The notes under the pieces: generated by a model | Database searches by the model: none | What the model was told of the DNA's origin: nothing | The model's input: only the letters and a program-made list of their open reading frames with translations | Position numbers and translations under genes: made by a program | Part shown: one piece after another, positions 50,764 through 61,089 of the stretch | Numbering within the stretch: the first letter of the stretch is position 1 | Layout of the letters: each line of letters begins with the position of its first letter | DNA from: Pohlia nutans | Taxonomy: Eukaryota; Streptophyta; Bryopsida; Bryales; Mniaceae | Assembly (NCBI GenBank): GCA_022496805.1 | Contig: CM040094.1 | Span: 992,001-1,056,000, forward strand | Length of the DNA: 64,000 nucleotides | Reading direction: 5' to 3'

Positions 50764-51600
50764 GACACCCAATGACAAGATTACGCAGGATTGCCAACGC
50801 GAGAACAAGAATTCAGAGACCTATTTCGTTTCTGCATAAGAGATTGTATCAGCAATCTATTGTTTCTGTATGGCATGATTACTACATGGCGTTTTTAGGC
50901 CCTACCAGGGGGCGCTCAGCCTCAGGCATGGTATTAATATTACGATTATTTGAGAATGATCTGGGAGTGCCAGGTGAGCTGCGCTCCATGCCAGGCAGTG
51001 TATACTTGAGGTAAGGAATTAGGCAACACGTCCTTTTTAGAAGATCTGCTGAAATTGCAGCCTTTTTGAATACCATTGAACTGGCTCTCCTTGTCATTGA
51101 ATTCCTGTTCGAAGGCGATGAAGAGTCAGTGTGCTTAGCTCAAGCATTGTACTGAAGTTGTGTCCTTAATTTGTGCACCAACAAAGAATCTTTAGATTGA
51201 ACATTCTTGATGTGAGCAGTACATGGACAGCTTCTAGTATACAGTACTTCGAGCATGTAGAAGATTGAGTTGCCAGAGTAGCTCGTAGCCTCCAATTGAC
51301 GGTTTCTTGTAATCATCATGGAGACGTTCTGTAAAAGTTTTGCGGAATGAGGTGCCAAATCCTCTTCTTGTTTGAATATTCGTTATGAGGTGATGAGGTT
51401 GTTCTTAGAGTATCAAACCAAGGTCTTGGACGATCTGCCAAACGAAGTGATAGTCTATCTGCTAGTGAAGAGCGTATGATACTTAATCACGAGGCTAACC
51501 AAGCAAATATGAGGTTTAGTTGGTTTTGTGAGTTAGTTTTGTGCTAAAGTTGGTAGTAGTGAATTTTTTTTCACAGTTACACATGTTGGTACATTTTTAA
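50764..51600. other. 3' flank of MSH1, no GIY-YIG exon found
   Basis: Searched by eye in all frames for a GIY-YIG domain exon (a VYV-type strand followed by YIG/YVG and the LETLLINQL helix). None is present. A stop-free run at 50772-51014 exists but has no family similarity. Confidence 0.5.
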
Positions 51601-51610
51601 TATACTTTTT

Positions 51611-52375
51611 TTGGTGAAACTTTTGGCTTTCAAATTTGGTACACATGTTATTAACTTAGAGATCATGTTAAAAAAATTTGTGGTAAAATACCAATTTTCA
51701 GGCTTGGGAGGCCTTGGGAGGTTGTCAAAGTTGCTAGACGTGAAATTTCCTTCACTGCGAATTCAAAAACGTCATTTTGATTGTCACCCCACTATACACG
51801 GAAAGCTTATGTTAAGATCTTTCAAAACTTGCTTTGAAGAATATCACTAATAAGACTGAGAGGAACACTCTTATAACTGTTAAGAAGCCTATTGAATATG
51901 GAATGGAGCTTACTCTTATGATTGTTAAATATGGAATGGAGCTTACTGGCCATTGTGATCCCAAGTCCTACCAACAGTAAGTAACATGGAATTGCTTTGC
52001 AAGAAGAGAAAGCTCTTTTTTCATCTCTTGCAGTGGGTAACTCAAACTTGGACATTGATCCTCTTATGATGCCTATCCCAACAGTCCAACATTTATCTCA
52101 TGAGGTTTCTAACTCTTCATCTAGTGTATCTCATTAGGTTTCTATCCCTTCATTTAGTGTAACTCATGAGATTTCTATCCCTTCATTGTCTCACCAAACT
52201 TTGGCAATTCCAAATCCTTTGCCTACAATTCCTTCATTTGATAGTATTCACTATGATTCTTTTTGGAGAAGCTCTGAAGAAGAAGCTATGTTTGAGGAAG
52301 AAGCTATGTTTGAGGCTCAGATTAGAGGGATTTCGGGTGGAGTTTTTGAAAACAATTCTTCCAACGTTCACGTGA
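51611..52375 (+). pseudogene. Coding-like remnant with internal tandem repeats, family unknown
   Basis: Broken frames (51611-51850, then 52000-52375 in pieces) hold short tandem duplications: ATATGGAATGGAGCTTACT twice near 51895-51950, a unit of about 39 bp around TTTCTATCCCTTCAT three times at 52085-52190, and GAAGAAGCTATGTTTGAG twice near 52285-52315. Stops interrupt every frame. The foldback element at 52378-53549 follows at once; a further frame (53519-53719) lies past it. It may be part of a decayed transposon protein, but I cannot name the family. Confidence 0.3.
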
Positions 52376-52377
52376 AA

Positions 52378-52941
52378 CACACAATTTGCTATTTACGCAC
52401 TTAGCCATATAATCATACACTTGGTCCCCGAGCGCATAATTTTTTTTGTCTAACTTTTAATTTTTTTTTTTTGCGGATTATTGTCTTTTTTCAATCCCTC
52501 ACATTGTAAACAAATAATTATTTTAATTATTTTTTATTCTCATCGTCATCTTTTCTTTTACCTTTTCTTTTTTATCTTGAATTCTTTCTTGTCTTCTTTA
52601 TTGTCTCCCTTTTGTCTTTCTTCTTGTCTTCTTTTTGTCTTTCTTCTTGTCTTCTTTCTGTCTTTCTTCTTGTCTTCCTTTTTGTCTTTGTTGTCTTTTT
52701 TTCTTCTTCTACTTTTTCTTCAGTTGTGGCTGTTGAACCCTAAACAATGGGAGCCAAAAACAAAAACAAAAAAAAAAAAAAACTTTATTTTTTTTAATTT
52801 TTAATTTTTTCAATTTAATTTTTTTGGTTGGCCGTGGGGTGCTCCTGAACCCAAATGGCAGCCGCGAAAAAAAAAAAAAAAAAGCTTTTTTTTTATTCTT
52901 CTCGGCTGTGGGGTGCTGCTGAACTCTAAATGGCAGCCGCC

Positions 52942-53013
<72 letters not shown>

Positions 53014-53549
53014 TATTTCAAAAATTTCTATTTTTAGACTGGGGTGCGTGGCCGCGCACCCCGGCGTCTAAAAATAGAAATTTTCGAAAAGTAAAAAAAA
53101 AAAAAAAAAGTTTAGGGTTTAGGAGCACCCATGGCCAACCCAAAAAAAAAGTTTTTTTTTTTTTTTTCCTCCCATTGTTTAGGGTTCAGCGGCCACAACT
53201 GAAGAAAAAGTAGAAGAAAAGAAAGACAACAAAGACAAAAAGGAAGACAAGAAGAAAGACAAAAAGGAAGACAAGAAGAAAGATAAAAAGAAGACAAGAA
53301 GAAAGATAAAAAGAAGACAAGAAGAAAGACAAAAGGGAGGCAAGAAATCAAGATAAAAAAGAAAAGATAAAAGAAAAGATAAAGATGAAAATAAAAAATA
53401 ATTAAAATAATTATTTGTTTACAATGTGAGGAATTGAAAAAAGACAAAATTGATGTTTTTTAGAGAACTATTTAACCAAATTTTTTTAAAGTCAAATATG
53501 CTTATGAAATGAACGCACTTGGCCAAGTGCATAAATAGCAAATTGCGTG
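52378..53549. mobile_element. Foldback element of about 1.17 kb with low-complexity core
   Basis: Outer ends CACACAATTTGCTATTTACG and, inverted, CACGCAATTTGCTATTTATG. Inside, arms at about 52478-52760 and 53160-53450 mirror each other over some 280 bp, giving two nearly identical mirror frames on opposite strands that are not genes. The arms are pyrimidine/purine-asymmetric (CTT-rich against AAG-rich). The centre has long A runs, a (TA) run near 52981-53010 and a GC-rich inverted block GGGGTGCG-GGCCGCGCACCCC. Confidence 0.7.
52943..53010. repeat. Poly-A tract followed by TA microsatellite
   Basis: An A run of about 38 bases (52943-52980) followed directly by about fifteen TA units, at the loop of the foldback element. 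A likely site of replication slippage and of assembly uncertainty. Confidence 0.9.
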
Positions 53550-53848
53550 TTGTGAATCAATATAAGTTTGAAAATTTGCATAATGGCCCCAATACAATTC
53601 AAGTGATGCTACTTGAAGTTGGTGACTTAGTAAAAGCTTTTTTTTTTTGCTCCAAGACCAGCTTTCGAAGAGATCTCCAACAAGTGAAATACCGCTTCAA
53701 GTGGTTTGCTAGTAGTTAGTAGTAGTGTGCTAATAGTTGCTTCTATCTCATTCAATTAGAGTTTCTCACTTAAAGTAGATGTAGTAGTTGGAGTATGGAT
53801 GCGATGAATGATGTTCATTGTGAATCTCATGCAAGCTTGATACACTAA

Positions 53849-54212
53849 GGGGGGTTTCACACTATGGCCGAAGGTCGAGAGGCCGTCGGTTTCCACCAAT
53901 CAAATTGCAAGAAAACCATGGTTTCGGCCTCTCGACCCTTCACACTAGAGGCCAAAGTCCAAAGGCCGTGGACCTTCAAAATGCTTACATGGCAACACTT
54001 TTTGACCAAGGTGATGGCCTCTCGACCTCTCGTTTGGGTCCTACATTTTGCAAGACCCGTCACCATGGTCGAGAGGCCGTCGATTTCTTTTCATAAAAAA
54101 TGAAAACTATATTTTATGCCTATTTTCAGTAGAGTTCTTTGGACTCTCAACAAAGTTTGGACTCTCAATTCCCACGGCCTCTCGACTTGACGGGCATAGT
54201 GTGAAGCGGCCC
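53849..54212. mobile_element. Tourist-like MITE, copy 2
   Basis: 364 bp, flanked by TAA on both sides. Its left end, GGGGGGTTTCACACTATGG, differs from copy 1, while the right end matches (TGAAGCGGCCC). The body is near-identical to copies 1 and 3; relative to copies 1 and 3 it is inverted. Confidence 0.85.
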
Positions 54213-54253
54213 TAACATTGATCGATTGACAGAGGCTGCAACTTTTGGATTAA

Positions 54254-55055
54254 CCCTTTAGTGCCTAGCAAGCCAGAGTATGGTCACTGCAACGTCGGAA
54301 ATGCAAATAACAGAGAATCCGTGAAGAATTGGAACTTCAGTTTTGAAGTTCAGATTTGCGCACATACATTACGCACTTTCCAGAAAAAGAAATTTTCAAT
54401 TTGGAATTGTACAACTATCAAAATACCTATCAACAGAACGCAAAATACTGCAAATACTTGAAAATACAGTAAATACTTACAAATACAACATATGTACTAC
54501 GTAGTATTTCTTGTGTTTGGAAGTTTGTTATCTTGTTTTATTTTTTTGGATTGTGTTCTCTTCTTCATCTTCCATTAGTGTGTGTAATCCGATCTTGACT
54601 AATGTACCCACTCCTGTCAATTTTCAACGTATAAAATTTTGTCCTAAACCATACATGGACAAGTCACTTTCACTTATAAATCTCACAATAATTATGTGTG
54701 AGTCTATTTTTGATATGAAAGATTGCAACGGAGAGGTGTTGACATAGGGCATAGCTGAACGTCTTTGCTTTTATTTTTGAAAATTTACCTCAAATTCTAT
54801 TTAACTTTGAAGTCACACACCCCCCAAAATCTTGTTTTTGAGCGTGCATTATACAGTTCAAATACATACTATAATCTTCCGATCCCACCATCGGATGATT
54901 CTCAAATTTTGATAAAATGTGTGCTCTCGAGTTGAGAATAGAATTGTACGGTTACTTTCTAATTTAACCCATTCTATTTTTGGTAGTCTCAACCACAGTG
55001 GAAAAACCCACTGAAATCCAGAGCTGTCTGCTACAGTACCCTAGGCACTAAAGGG
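54254..55055. mobile_element. TTAA-flanked, piggyBac-like element (802 bp), copy 2
   Basis: Perfect 15-bp terminal inverted repeats: CCCTTTAGTGCCTAG at 54254 and CTAGGCACTAAAGGG ending at 55055. Perfect TTAA duplications lie outside (54250-54253 and 55056-55059). It is the inverted relative of 42824-43622. It encodes no transposase and must be mobilised in trans if at all. Confidence 0.85.
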
Positions 55056-55059
55056 TTAA

Positions 55060-55670
55060 TGGCATATCCTTGGAATTGAAGAAGACAAAGATCGAAGATA
55101 CTTGTAACCAGGTTGCGTAATCGATGCATGCATGAAGGCCGGATATATGATGTGGAAAACGAAGTAGTACGTTCAGTTTCTTAGTCACAATCACCACATC
55201 CTCACTTCAAAGCTCATTACACTAATCCTCAAGCAAATACTCACACTCTGACACCCCTCTTAATGAGTAAAATAAAAAAACAATACAAATTACAGGCAGA
55301 CAGAGCTCCGCTACTGTTTATTCCTCACAATTGATACCATAACTTACACTATCAATTCAGCTCCGAACCAAACCATCATGGGAACAATCCTGAAACCACA
55401 TCTTGAGAAAAGTCATAATTCCATACCCAGACTAATTCATTCCAGTTGCGGATTCTCCGAAGCGCATTACACAAAAGCTCAAGCAAATACTCGCATTCCG
55501 AAACCCGCTAGTAAAGAGTAAATTAAGAATCGGCAGCAGACAGAGCTCCGCCACTGAATGTTTATTCCACACGATTGATACCGTAACTTACACGATCAAT
55601 CCAGTTACGTATGAAGCAAACCACCAATCCATGATCGACAGAAAGAGATCAAAGAGCCATGATATTTTCC
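55060..55670. other. Intergenic with a direct repeat
   Basis: Two related stretches, about 55205-55370 and 55445-55620, share CAAGCAAATACTC, GCAGACAGAGCTCCGC, TTTATTCC-CA and TTGATACC-TAACTTACAC in order. No gene is seen. Confidence 0.6.
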
Positions 55671-55675
55671 ACTAA

Positions 55676-56038
55676 GGGCCGCTTCACACTATGGCCGTCA
55701 AGTCGAGAGGCCGTGGGAATTGAGAGTCCAAACTTTGTTGAGAGTCCAAAGAACTCTACTGAAAATAGGCATAAAATATAGTTTTCATTTTTTATGAAAA
55801 GAAATCGACGGCCTCTCGACCATGGTGACGGGTCTTGCAAAATGTAGGACCCAAACGAGAGGTCGAGAGGCCATCACCTTGGTCAAAAAGTGTTGCCATG
55901 TAGGCATTTTGAAGGTCCACGGCCTTTGGACTTTGGCCTCTAGTGTGAAGGGTCGAGAGGCCGAAACCATGGTTTCTTGCAATTTGATTGGTGGAAACCG
56001 ACGGACTCTCGACCTTCGGCCATAGTGTGAAACCCCCC
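55676..56038. mobile_element. Tourist-like MITE, copy 3
   Basis: 363 bp, TAA on both sides. Left end GGGCCGCTTCACACTATGG; right end TGAAACCCCCC, matching the altered end of copy 2 in inverse orientation. Copies 2 and 3 thus share a variant end that copy 1 lacks, and they lie 1.5 kb apart facing each other. Confidence 0.85.
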
Positions 56039-56052
56039 TAATTCTGGACATA

Positions 56053-58265
56053 CACTAGTAGGAAAGTGAAACGTTTTTCACTTTCTATAAATGAAAAAGG
56101 AATGAAACCGCCCCAGCCGCGACACTCAGGCACGGTGAGTGCACGAAGGTGGATCGCCGGCAGGGACGACCTTGGCCCTCCGATCTCTCATGAGGATCCG
56201 GTGGACGACGTCGCGACACGTGGCGGAGAAAAGACAGAGGGCTCGAGTTCAGCAGGACCAACTTCAACGGGGGTATGTTGTCTGCTGCCTCGAATTTTCT
56301 CACGGGCTGCATGCGACCCACCTTCTGACAGGCTGACAAAATATTTGCTGACGGGCTCAGTATGAAGGTGGCAGGGCAGCCCGAGCTAGGGAACAAGTTA
56401 AACAAAGTTTTTGCTAAGCTTGATTGTCCTCAACCCACCAACTTAAGCAATCTGCCCTATTTTTGGCAGTGCTAAATTTCGAAAGAAAATCATGACCACA
56501 TTTGAAATAGGTTTTGATGAGGATTGCAAAAACTTGCAACATCTAATTCGTATTTGTCAATTTTATACAAAATTCCAAAGTGGAAAATAACTTGTGACCC
56601 ATACATCACATACCAATTTCCTAAGCTCACACTTTTTTATTTCTAGATCCGCTCATGAGCGAACCCAAAACCACCAACTATTTCTTTGCAATGCCTGGCA
56701 TGCTATTGATTTATTTGGATAGTGAATTGGTGGTTTTGAGTCTGAAGTCTCAACTATAGTGGCCCCAAGAAAGGTCTACATGTCATAATTGTAAGAGGTG
56801 GTGGTTTTAGGACATCCTACCTTAGCTACACACTCCAGAGCACACTCTCATCTAAGACAACATACTTTGCTCCTGCACGACATACTTTGTTCCGGACCAT
56901 GCTAGCTCCACATATGATTAGTTACATTGTTTTTACCTTTAAAGGTCCTTGGGAATAGAAGATAGGTTGCCACATATTTGACATTTGTATTTGTTGTATG
57001 TAGAAAGTTTGAAATTGATATCCCAATAGCTTTTAAGATCATGTAAACATGAATTTTAGTTTCACGTTTGATATGAAACTCATAGGAGTTGTAGAACCAT
57101 TCCAAATACAATGAAATAGAGCCATATAATACTGACTAGAATGGCTAGTCTGGACTTTTAAGGTTTAAAATAACGCACACATATAATCATAGTGTGAAAA
57201 GTATATTTTCAATGCGACCAAAATTTATATCACTGGAATATATCATCAAAAGACACAATTACATATGACAATCTCTCCCTCTCTCTCTCTCTATATATAT
57301 ATCATCAAAACATATAAAAATCATGCCAACAAACCCAACATTCTCATTTGGAAATTTCATGCCTTTCCAAACTTTTCCACTACCTTGTAACTCTACAGTG
57401 TGTGTTTTAGCATTGATTCCCTCTACTGCATCATTGAAGCTTGAAACCCTTGCTAAATACCATTTATTCATATTCTCATCAAAAATATGGGGCCACTATA
57501 GTTGAGACTTCAGACTCAAAACCACCAATTCACTATCCAAATAAATCAATAGCATGCCAGGCATTGCAAAGAAATAGTTGGTGGTTTTGGGTTCGCTCAT
57601 GAGCGGATCTAGAAATAAAAAAGTGTGAGCTTAGGAAATTGGTATGTGATGTATGGGTCACAGGTTATTTTCCACTTTGGAATTTTGTATAAAATTGACA
57701 AATACGAATTAGATGTTGCAAGTTTTTGCAATCCTCATCAAAACCTATTTCAAATGTGGTCATGATTTTTTTTCGAAATTTAGCACTGCCAAAAATAGGG
57801 CAGATTGCTTAAGTTGGTGGGTTGAGGACAATCAAGCTTAGCAAAAACTTTGTTTAACTTGTTCCCTAGCTCGGGCTGCCCTGCCACCTTCATACTGAGC
57901 CCGTCAGCAAATATTTTGTCAGCCTGTCAGAAGGTGGGTCGCATGCAGCCCGTGAGAAAATTCGAGGCAGCAGACAACATACCCCCGTTGAAGTTGGTCC
58001 TGCTGAACTCGAGCCCTCTGTCTTTTCTCCGCCACGTGTCGCGACGTCGTCCACCGGATCCTCATGAGAGATCGGAGGGCCAAGGTCGTCCCTGCCGGCG
58101 ATCCACCTTCGTGCACTCACCGCGCCTGAGTGTCGCGGCCGCCCCAGGCACATGGGTTGTGTCAGTGCTGGTGAGTGGTTTTGGTTACAAGAAGACATAA
58201 TTATAAGCTAGTGTTCACTGTTGACACGGAGTGGGGAATGAAAAACGACAAGTCTACTACTAGTG
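56053..58265. mobile_element. CACTA-type non-autonomous element built from a long inverted repeat
   Basis: Ends CACTAGTAGGAAAGTG and CTACTACTAGTG are inverted, with ATA on each side (56050-56052, 58266-58268), the 3 bp duplication of CACTA elements. Arms at about 56118-56769 and 57488-58137 are near-identical reverse complements of about 650 bp around a spacer of about 720 bp. The outer part of each arm is GC-rich and coding-like but has stops, so it may be a captured gene fragment I cannot identify. No transposase is present. Transcription through it would give a long double-stranded RNA. Confidence 0.8.
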
Positions 58266-58285
58266 ATAGCCAGACTAAGGTTGGA

Positions 58286-58450
58286 TAACCTATTACCACC
58301 AACTTAAGCAATCTGGCCTATTTTTGGCAGTGCTAAATTCCAAAAAAAGTATGACTGCATTCGAAATAGTTTTTGATGAGGATTGCAAATATTTGCAACA
58401 TCTAATTCGCATTTGTCAATTTTATACAAAATTCCAAAGTGGAAAGCAAC
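58286..58450. repeat. Third copy of the inverted-repeat arm sequence
   Basis: Shares about 165 bp with the inner part of the arms of the CACTA-type element (AACTTAAGCAATCTG, TTTTTGGCAGTGCTAAATT, CAACATCTAATTCG, ACAAAATTCCAAAGTGGAAA in order). It lies outside that element and just 3' of the S1-like reading frame on the minus strand. Confidence 0.8.
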
Positions 58451-58478
58451 CTTTGACCCAAGTCAAACCTCTAGGTAA

Positions 58479-58730
58479 TTAGTAGTTCCAATTGTAGATT
58501 TTGATGGAGGGGCCTTCGACCTGATTCTCGGAGCGGAAGAAGCTGTCGTGGCGGACGACCCAGACGCAGTTGCGGCACGGGCGAGGCTCCTTGCCCCAAA
58601 TTCCGCCGATGTCCTGCCACACCACGAAGCCCTGTTTGCGAGTTCCCCACGCGAAGTTGCAAGCGTAGAGCGTGGTGCCCCACATGTTGGCCTCGAACTC
58701 CCACCAGTACCACTGCCCGCCCTGCACCAC
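58479..58730 (-). CDS. S-protein homologue (plant self-incompatibility S1 family), 3' part
   Basis: S1-family proteins are small secreted signalling proteins. This 83-residue exon has the family core: WYWWEFEANMWGTTLYAC, then FAWGTRKQGFVVWQ, then RPCRNCVWVVRHDSFF, with the paired Cys and conserved Trp residues, and ends at TAA. A GTGCAG acceptor sits at 58731, so the exon should be spliced to an upstream one; the frame also runs open to an ATG at 58772. The family's signal peptide and the N-terminal strand are not visible upstream, where nested MITEs begin at 58795. Either the first exon lies beyond them or the gene is a fragment. Most S1-family genes lack introns. Confidence 0.7.
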   Translation of the reverse strand: MVQGGQWYWWEFEANMWGTTLYACNFAWGTRKQGFVVWQDIGGIWGKEPRPCRNCVWVVRHDSFFRSENQVEGPSIKIYNWNY

Positions 58731-58794
58731 CTGCACCAGAGAATGTATTTTTGTCAAGAGACGGTTTAGCATTTTTGCTACTTTAGCATCACGC

Positions 58795-59282
58795 GGAGCT
58801 CATATGGTTCCCCTGTGTTGATTCCCTCGTGAGTGCCACTTTTCCCGTGATGTGATTTCAAGTTTTGATATGTGTACAAAATCACCTGCTTAAGCTTAGT
58901 CACCTACTAGCTTGTAGAAGGAAAGTTTGTACATGTGTCGAGTTCTGAAGCTCACAGGGAAATCACAAAGGGAAACCATATGAGACCCTGTGCATTTTTG
59001 TTACTTTTCTATGGCTTGACTGGAAGACATAGCATAATAGAGCACAAGAAGGGACCGCGCACCCTTTTCAAAGTGGATCTACAAACACAGGGGTCTCATG
59101 TGGTTTCCCTGTGTTGATTCCCATGTGAGTATCACTTTCTCCTCTAAGCCTCAAGAACTTGACACATCATGTTAAAGAATTCGTTCTACAAGTAGGTGAT
59201 TTTGTACACATGTCAAAACTCGAAATCACTAGGGAAAGTGACACTCACTGTGGAATCAACACAAGGGAACTGTATGAGCTCC
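58795..59282. mobile_element. Nested MITEs upstream of the S1-like exon
   Basis: Outer inverted repeats of about 100 bp start GGAGCTCATATGGTTCCCC on the left and (inverted) GGAGCTCATACAGTTCCC on the right. They also share TGTGTTGATTCC and GTGTACAAAATCACC. Inside, another inverted pair (AGGGAAACCATATGAGACCC and GGGTCTCATGTGGTTTCCCT) near 58970-59115 marks an inner related unit. Confidence 0.65.
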
Positions 59283-60021
59283 TTGTGAGAAAAATATTCA
59301 CTCTTTTTAGTGATGTATGAATGCCACTTGTATTCCATAAATTGTGAGATTTCCTTATAATTACCACATGTGTAAACTTAGTTTCTAATCATAATGTCAA
59401 TGTAACCCAGAATTGAAAAGGTGACAGACAACCATTGGATAAAAAGAATAAGGCTATTTCCCATATCCAAGGGCTACTTTGAAATTATGATGCCTTTTCT
59501 TTTTTGACCCTTAATTAATCATCATTGAAGAAGATTGAACAAGATCCAACCATTGACTTTGTGTTTAGTAATGTGCAAACAACCCCTAATTATAAAAACT
59601 AGTCTCGTCACTCCCGTAGCTCGACAAGGTTATTTCTCATAATCAGGAAGCTACTCACACATTACCTAGTCTTTAACGTGATTGTGCTCTCATTCAAAAA
59701 GGGTGTTTGCTCCTATTGCTCTTCTTTGTTATGGAGCAATTTAGGCTCCTTGAATGCTCTTTTAATATTATTACCACATACGCAACCTAGAGATTTCTTA
59801 GGTTTAAAGAGGCTACACATCTTGACTCCATGTAGGAAATGTGGCTATTATTCCTTCTGTTTCAAAGATCAAGTAGGGCTCCAGCCCAAATTTTCTGTAA
59901 CAATTTAGCTAAATTAACAAGAAGAAAAATCCATTGCATACCATCGAGTACTACCACCACGGGCTTGCACAACAACTCGCATTCAATCTAGCATTGTGGA
60001 AACAAGCTTGCAAATAGCCTC

Positions 60022-60830
60022 TTAAGATATATTTTCCCATGCCCTATTCACTGAAGCCCACATTTCGTCTTTGTTCTTTCGCCGATTTTTAAGTTGCACT
60101 TGATCTTTGCATTGCTTCCATAAATTCTCTAAAGGATTGAGATCAGGTGACTTTGTTGGCCACTTAAGTTTTCTTATTCCAACTTCTTCCCTCCAAAGTT
60201 TTGGGAGAGTGCTGCGATGTACTGGTGCACCATCTTCCATCAAAATGAGGCACTCATAGTTGTCATGGTGGTAGTAATAATGTTGTAGTGTAGACTCATA
60301 CACTACCTCTACAAAATCTTTAGCAGTGCGTTTGTCTGAAGGAATTAACACCAAATAACACTTGCTAGAGCCAGTAATAGCACCCCATACCACAATTGAA
60401 GTCCTCTCAGATTTAAAAGTAGGCGCTAAGGAGTCCCATTGATACTTTTCAAAAGCACTTCGCCATACACAAATTGTACGTGAATGCTTTCCAACTTCAA
60501 AAGATGCATCATCATTCCAAATGTCGTTATTCCAATCTTCAACTGTCCAATCCAAATATTCTCTTGCAAAGGCCAACCTCTCTGCCCTATGTTTAGCATT
60601 AAGAAACGGTTTCTTCACTGCTGTACTCGACTGTTAATGCCAAGTTCATGCAACTCTGTCCGCAAGGTCATGACACAAACTTCTGTAGACATATTACCTG
60701 CAAGTTCGGCAAGAGGTACACGACGATTCTTCATAAGCTCTTCAGCTTAAATTTGAGTCATAGACATGCCACTTTTACTCATCCCAACTATCGTGCCTTG
60801 CTCTATGTCAGTCAAGTACTTCCCAATCAT
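60022..60830 (-). pseudogene. Tc1-type (DD34E) transposase, inactivated
   Basis: The cut-and-paste transposase of the Tc1/mariner superfamily. From the ATG at 60830 the N-terminal helix-turn-helix region reads YLTDIEQGTIVGMSKSGMS, then an in-frame TAA near 60749, then VPLAELAGNMSTEV. A one-base frameshift occurs near 60630, after GINSRV. The downstream frame (60618-60022, 198 residues) holds the catalytic core: NDDASF, LILMEDGAPVHRS and SPDLNPLENLW. There are 34 residues between the second catalytic Asp and the Glu, so it is DD34E. Two lesions show it is dead. Terminal repeats were not found with confidence. Confidence 0.85.
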
Positions 60831-61089
60831 AGTGTCAATGAAGAGTCACACACTAAATTGGACACAATTCTTGAAGCAAGAGTGACTAACAATATTGCAT
60901 ACACACAACAAAACTGAAAGGTTTCTACCAGAACATTTAGGTAATGAGTACCCAAATCAACCACCAAACCATTGGGTTCACTCAAGCCAATCCTCACGAC
61001 CACAAATGCAACGTAGAAATCACTCAAATTTGTCCTCTGTAGTGATTCTATCACTGACATGTATTTTCTTAAGTAACTAAGCAACTCCA

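Noticed and set aside
50772..51014. Possible GIY-YIG exon for MSH1
   Set aside because: The frame ends in GSVYLR before a good donor, which briefly resembles the first GIY strand, but no YIG/YVG or LETLLINQL-like sequence follows.
52481..53447. Two similar hydrophobic frames on opposite strands
   Set aside because: They are the mirror arms of the foldback element, made of CTT-rich low-complexity DNA.
53864..54103. A similar 79-96 residue frame found at three places in the window
   Set aside because: Each is inside a copy of the same Tourist-like MITE; the frame is shared because the element is.
56085..58200. Two near-identical frames of about 100 residues on opposite strands
   Set aside because: They lie in the two arms of the CACTA-type inverted repeat and have stops in the surrounding sense; not treated as genes.
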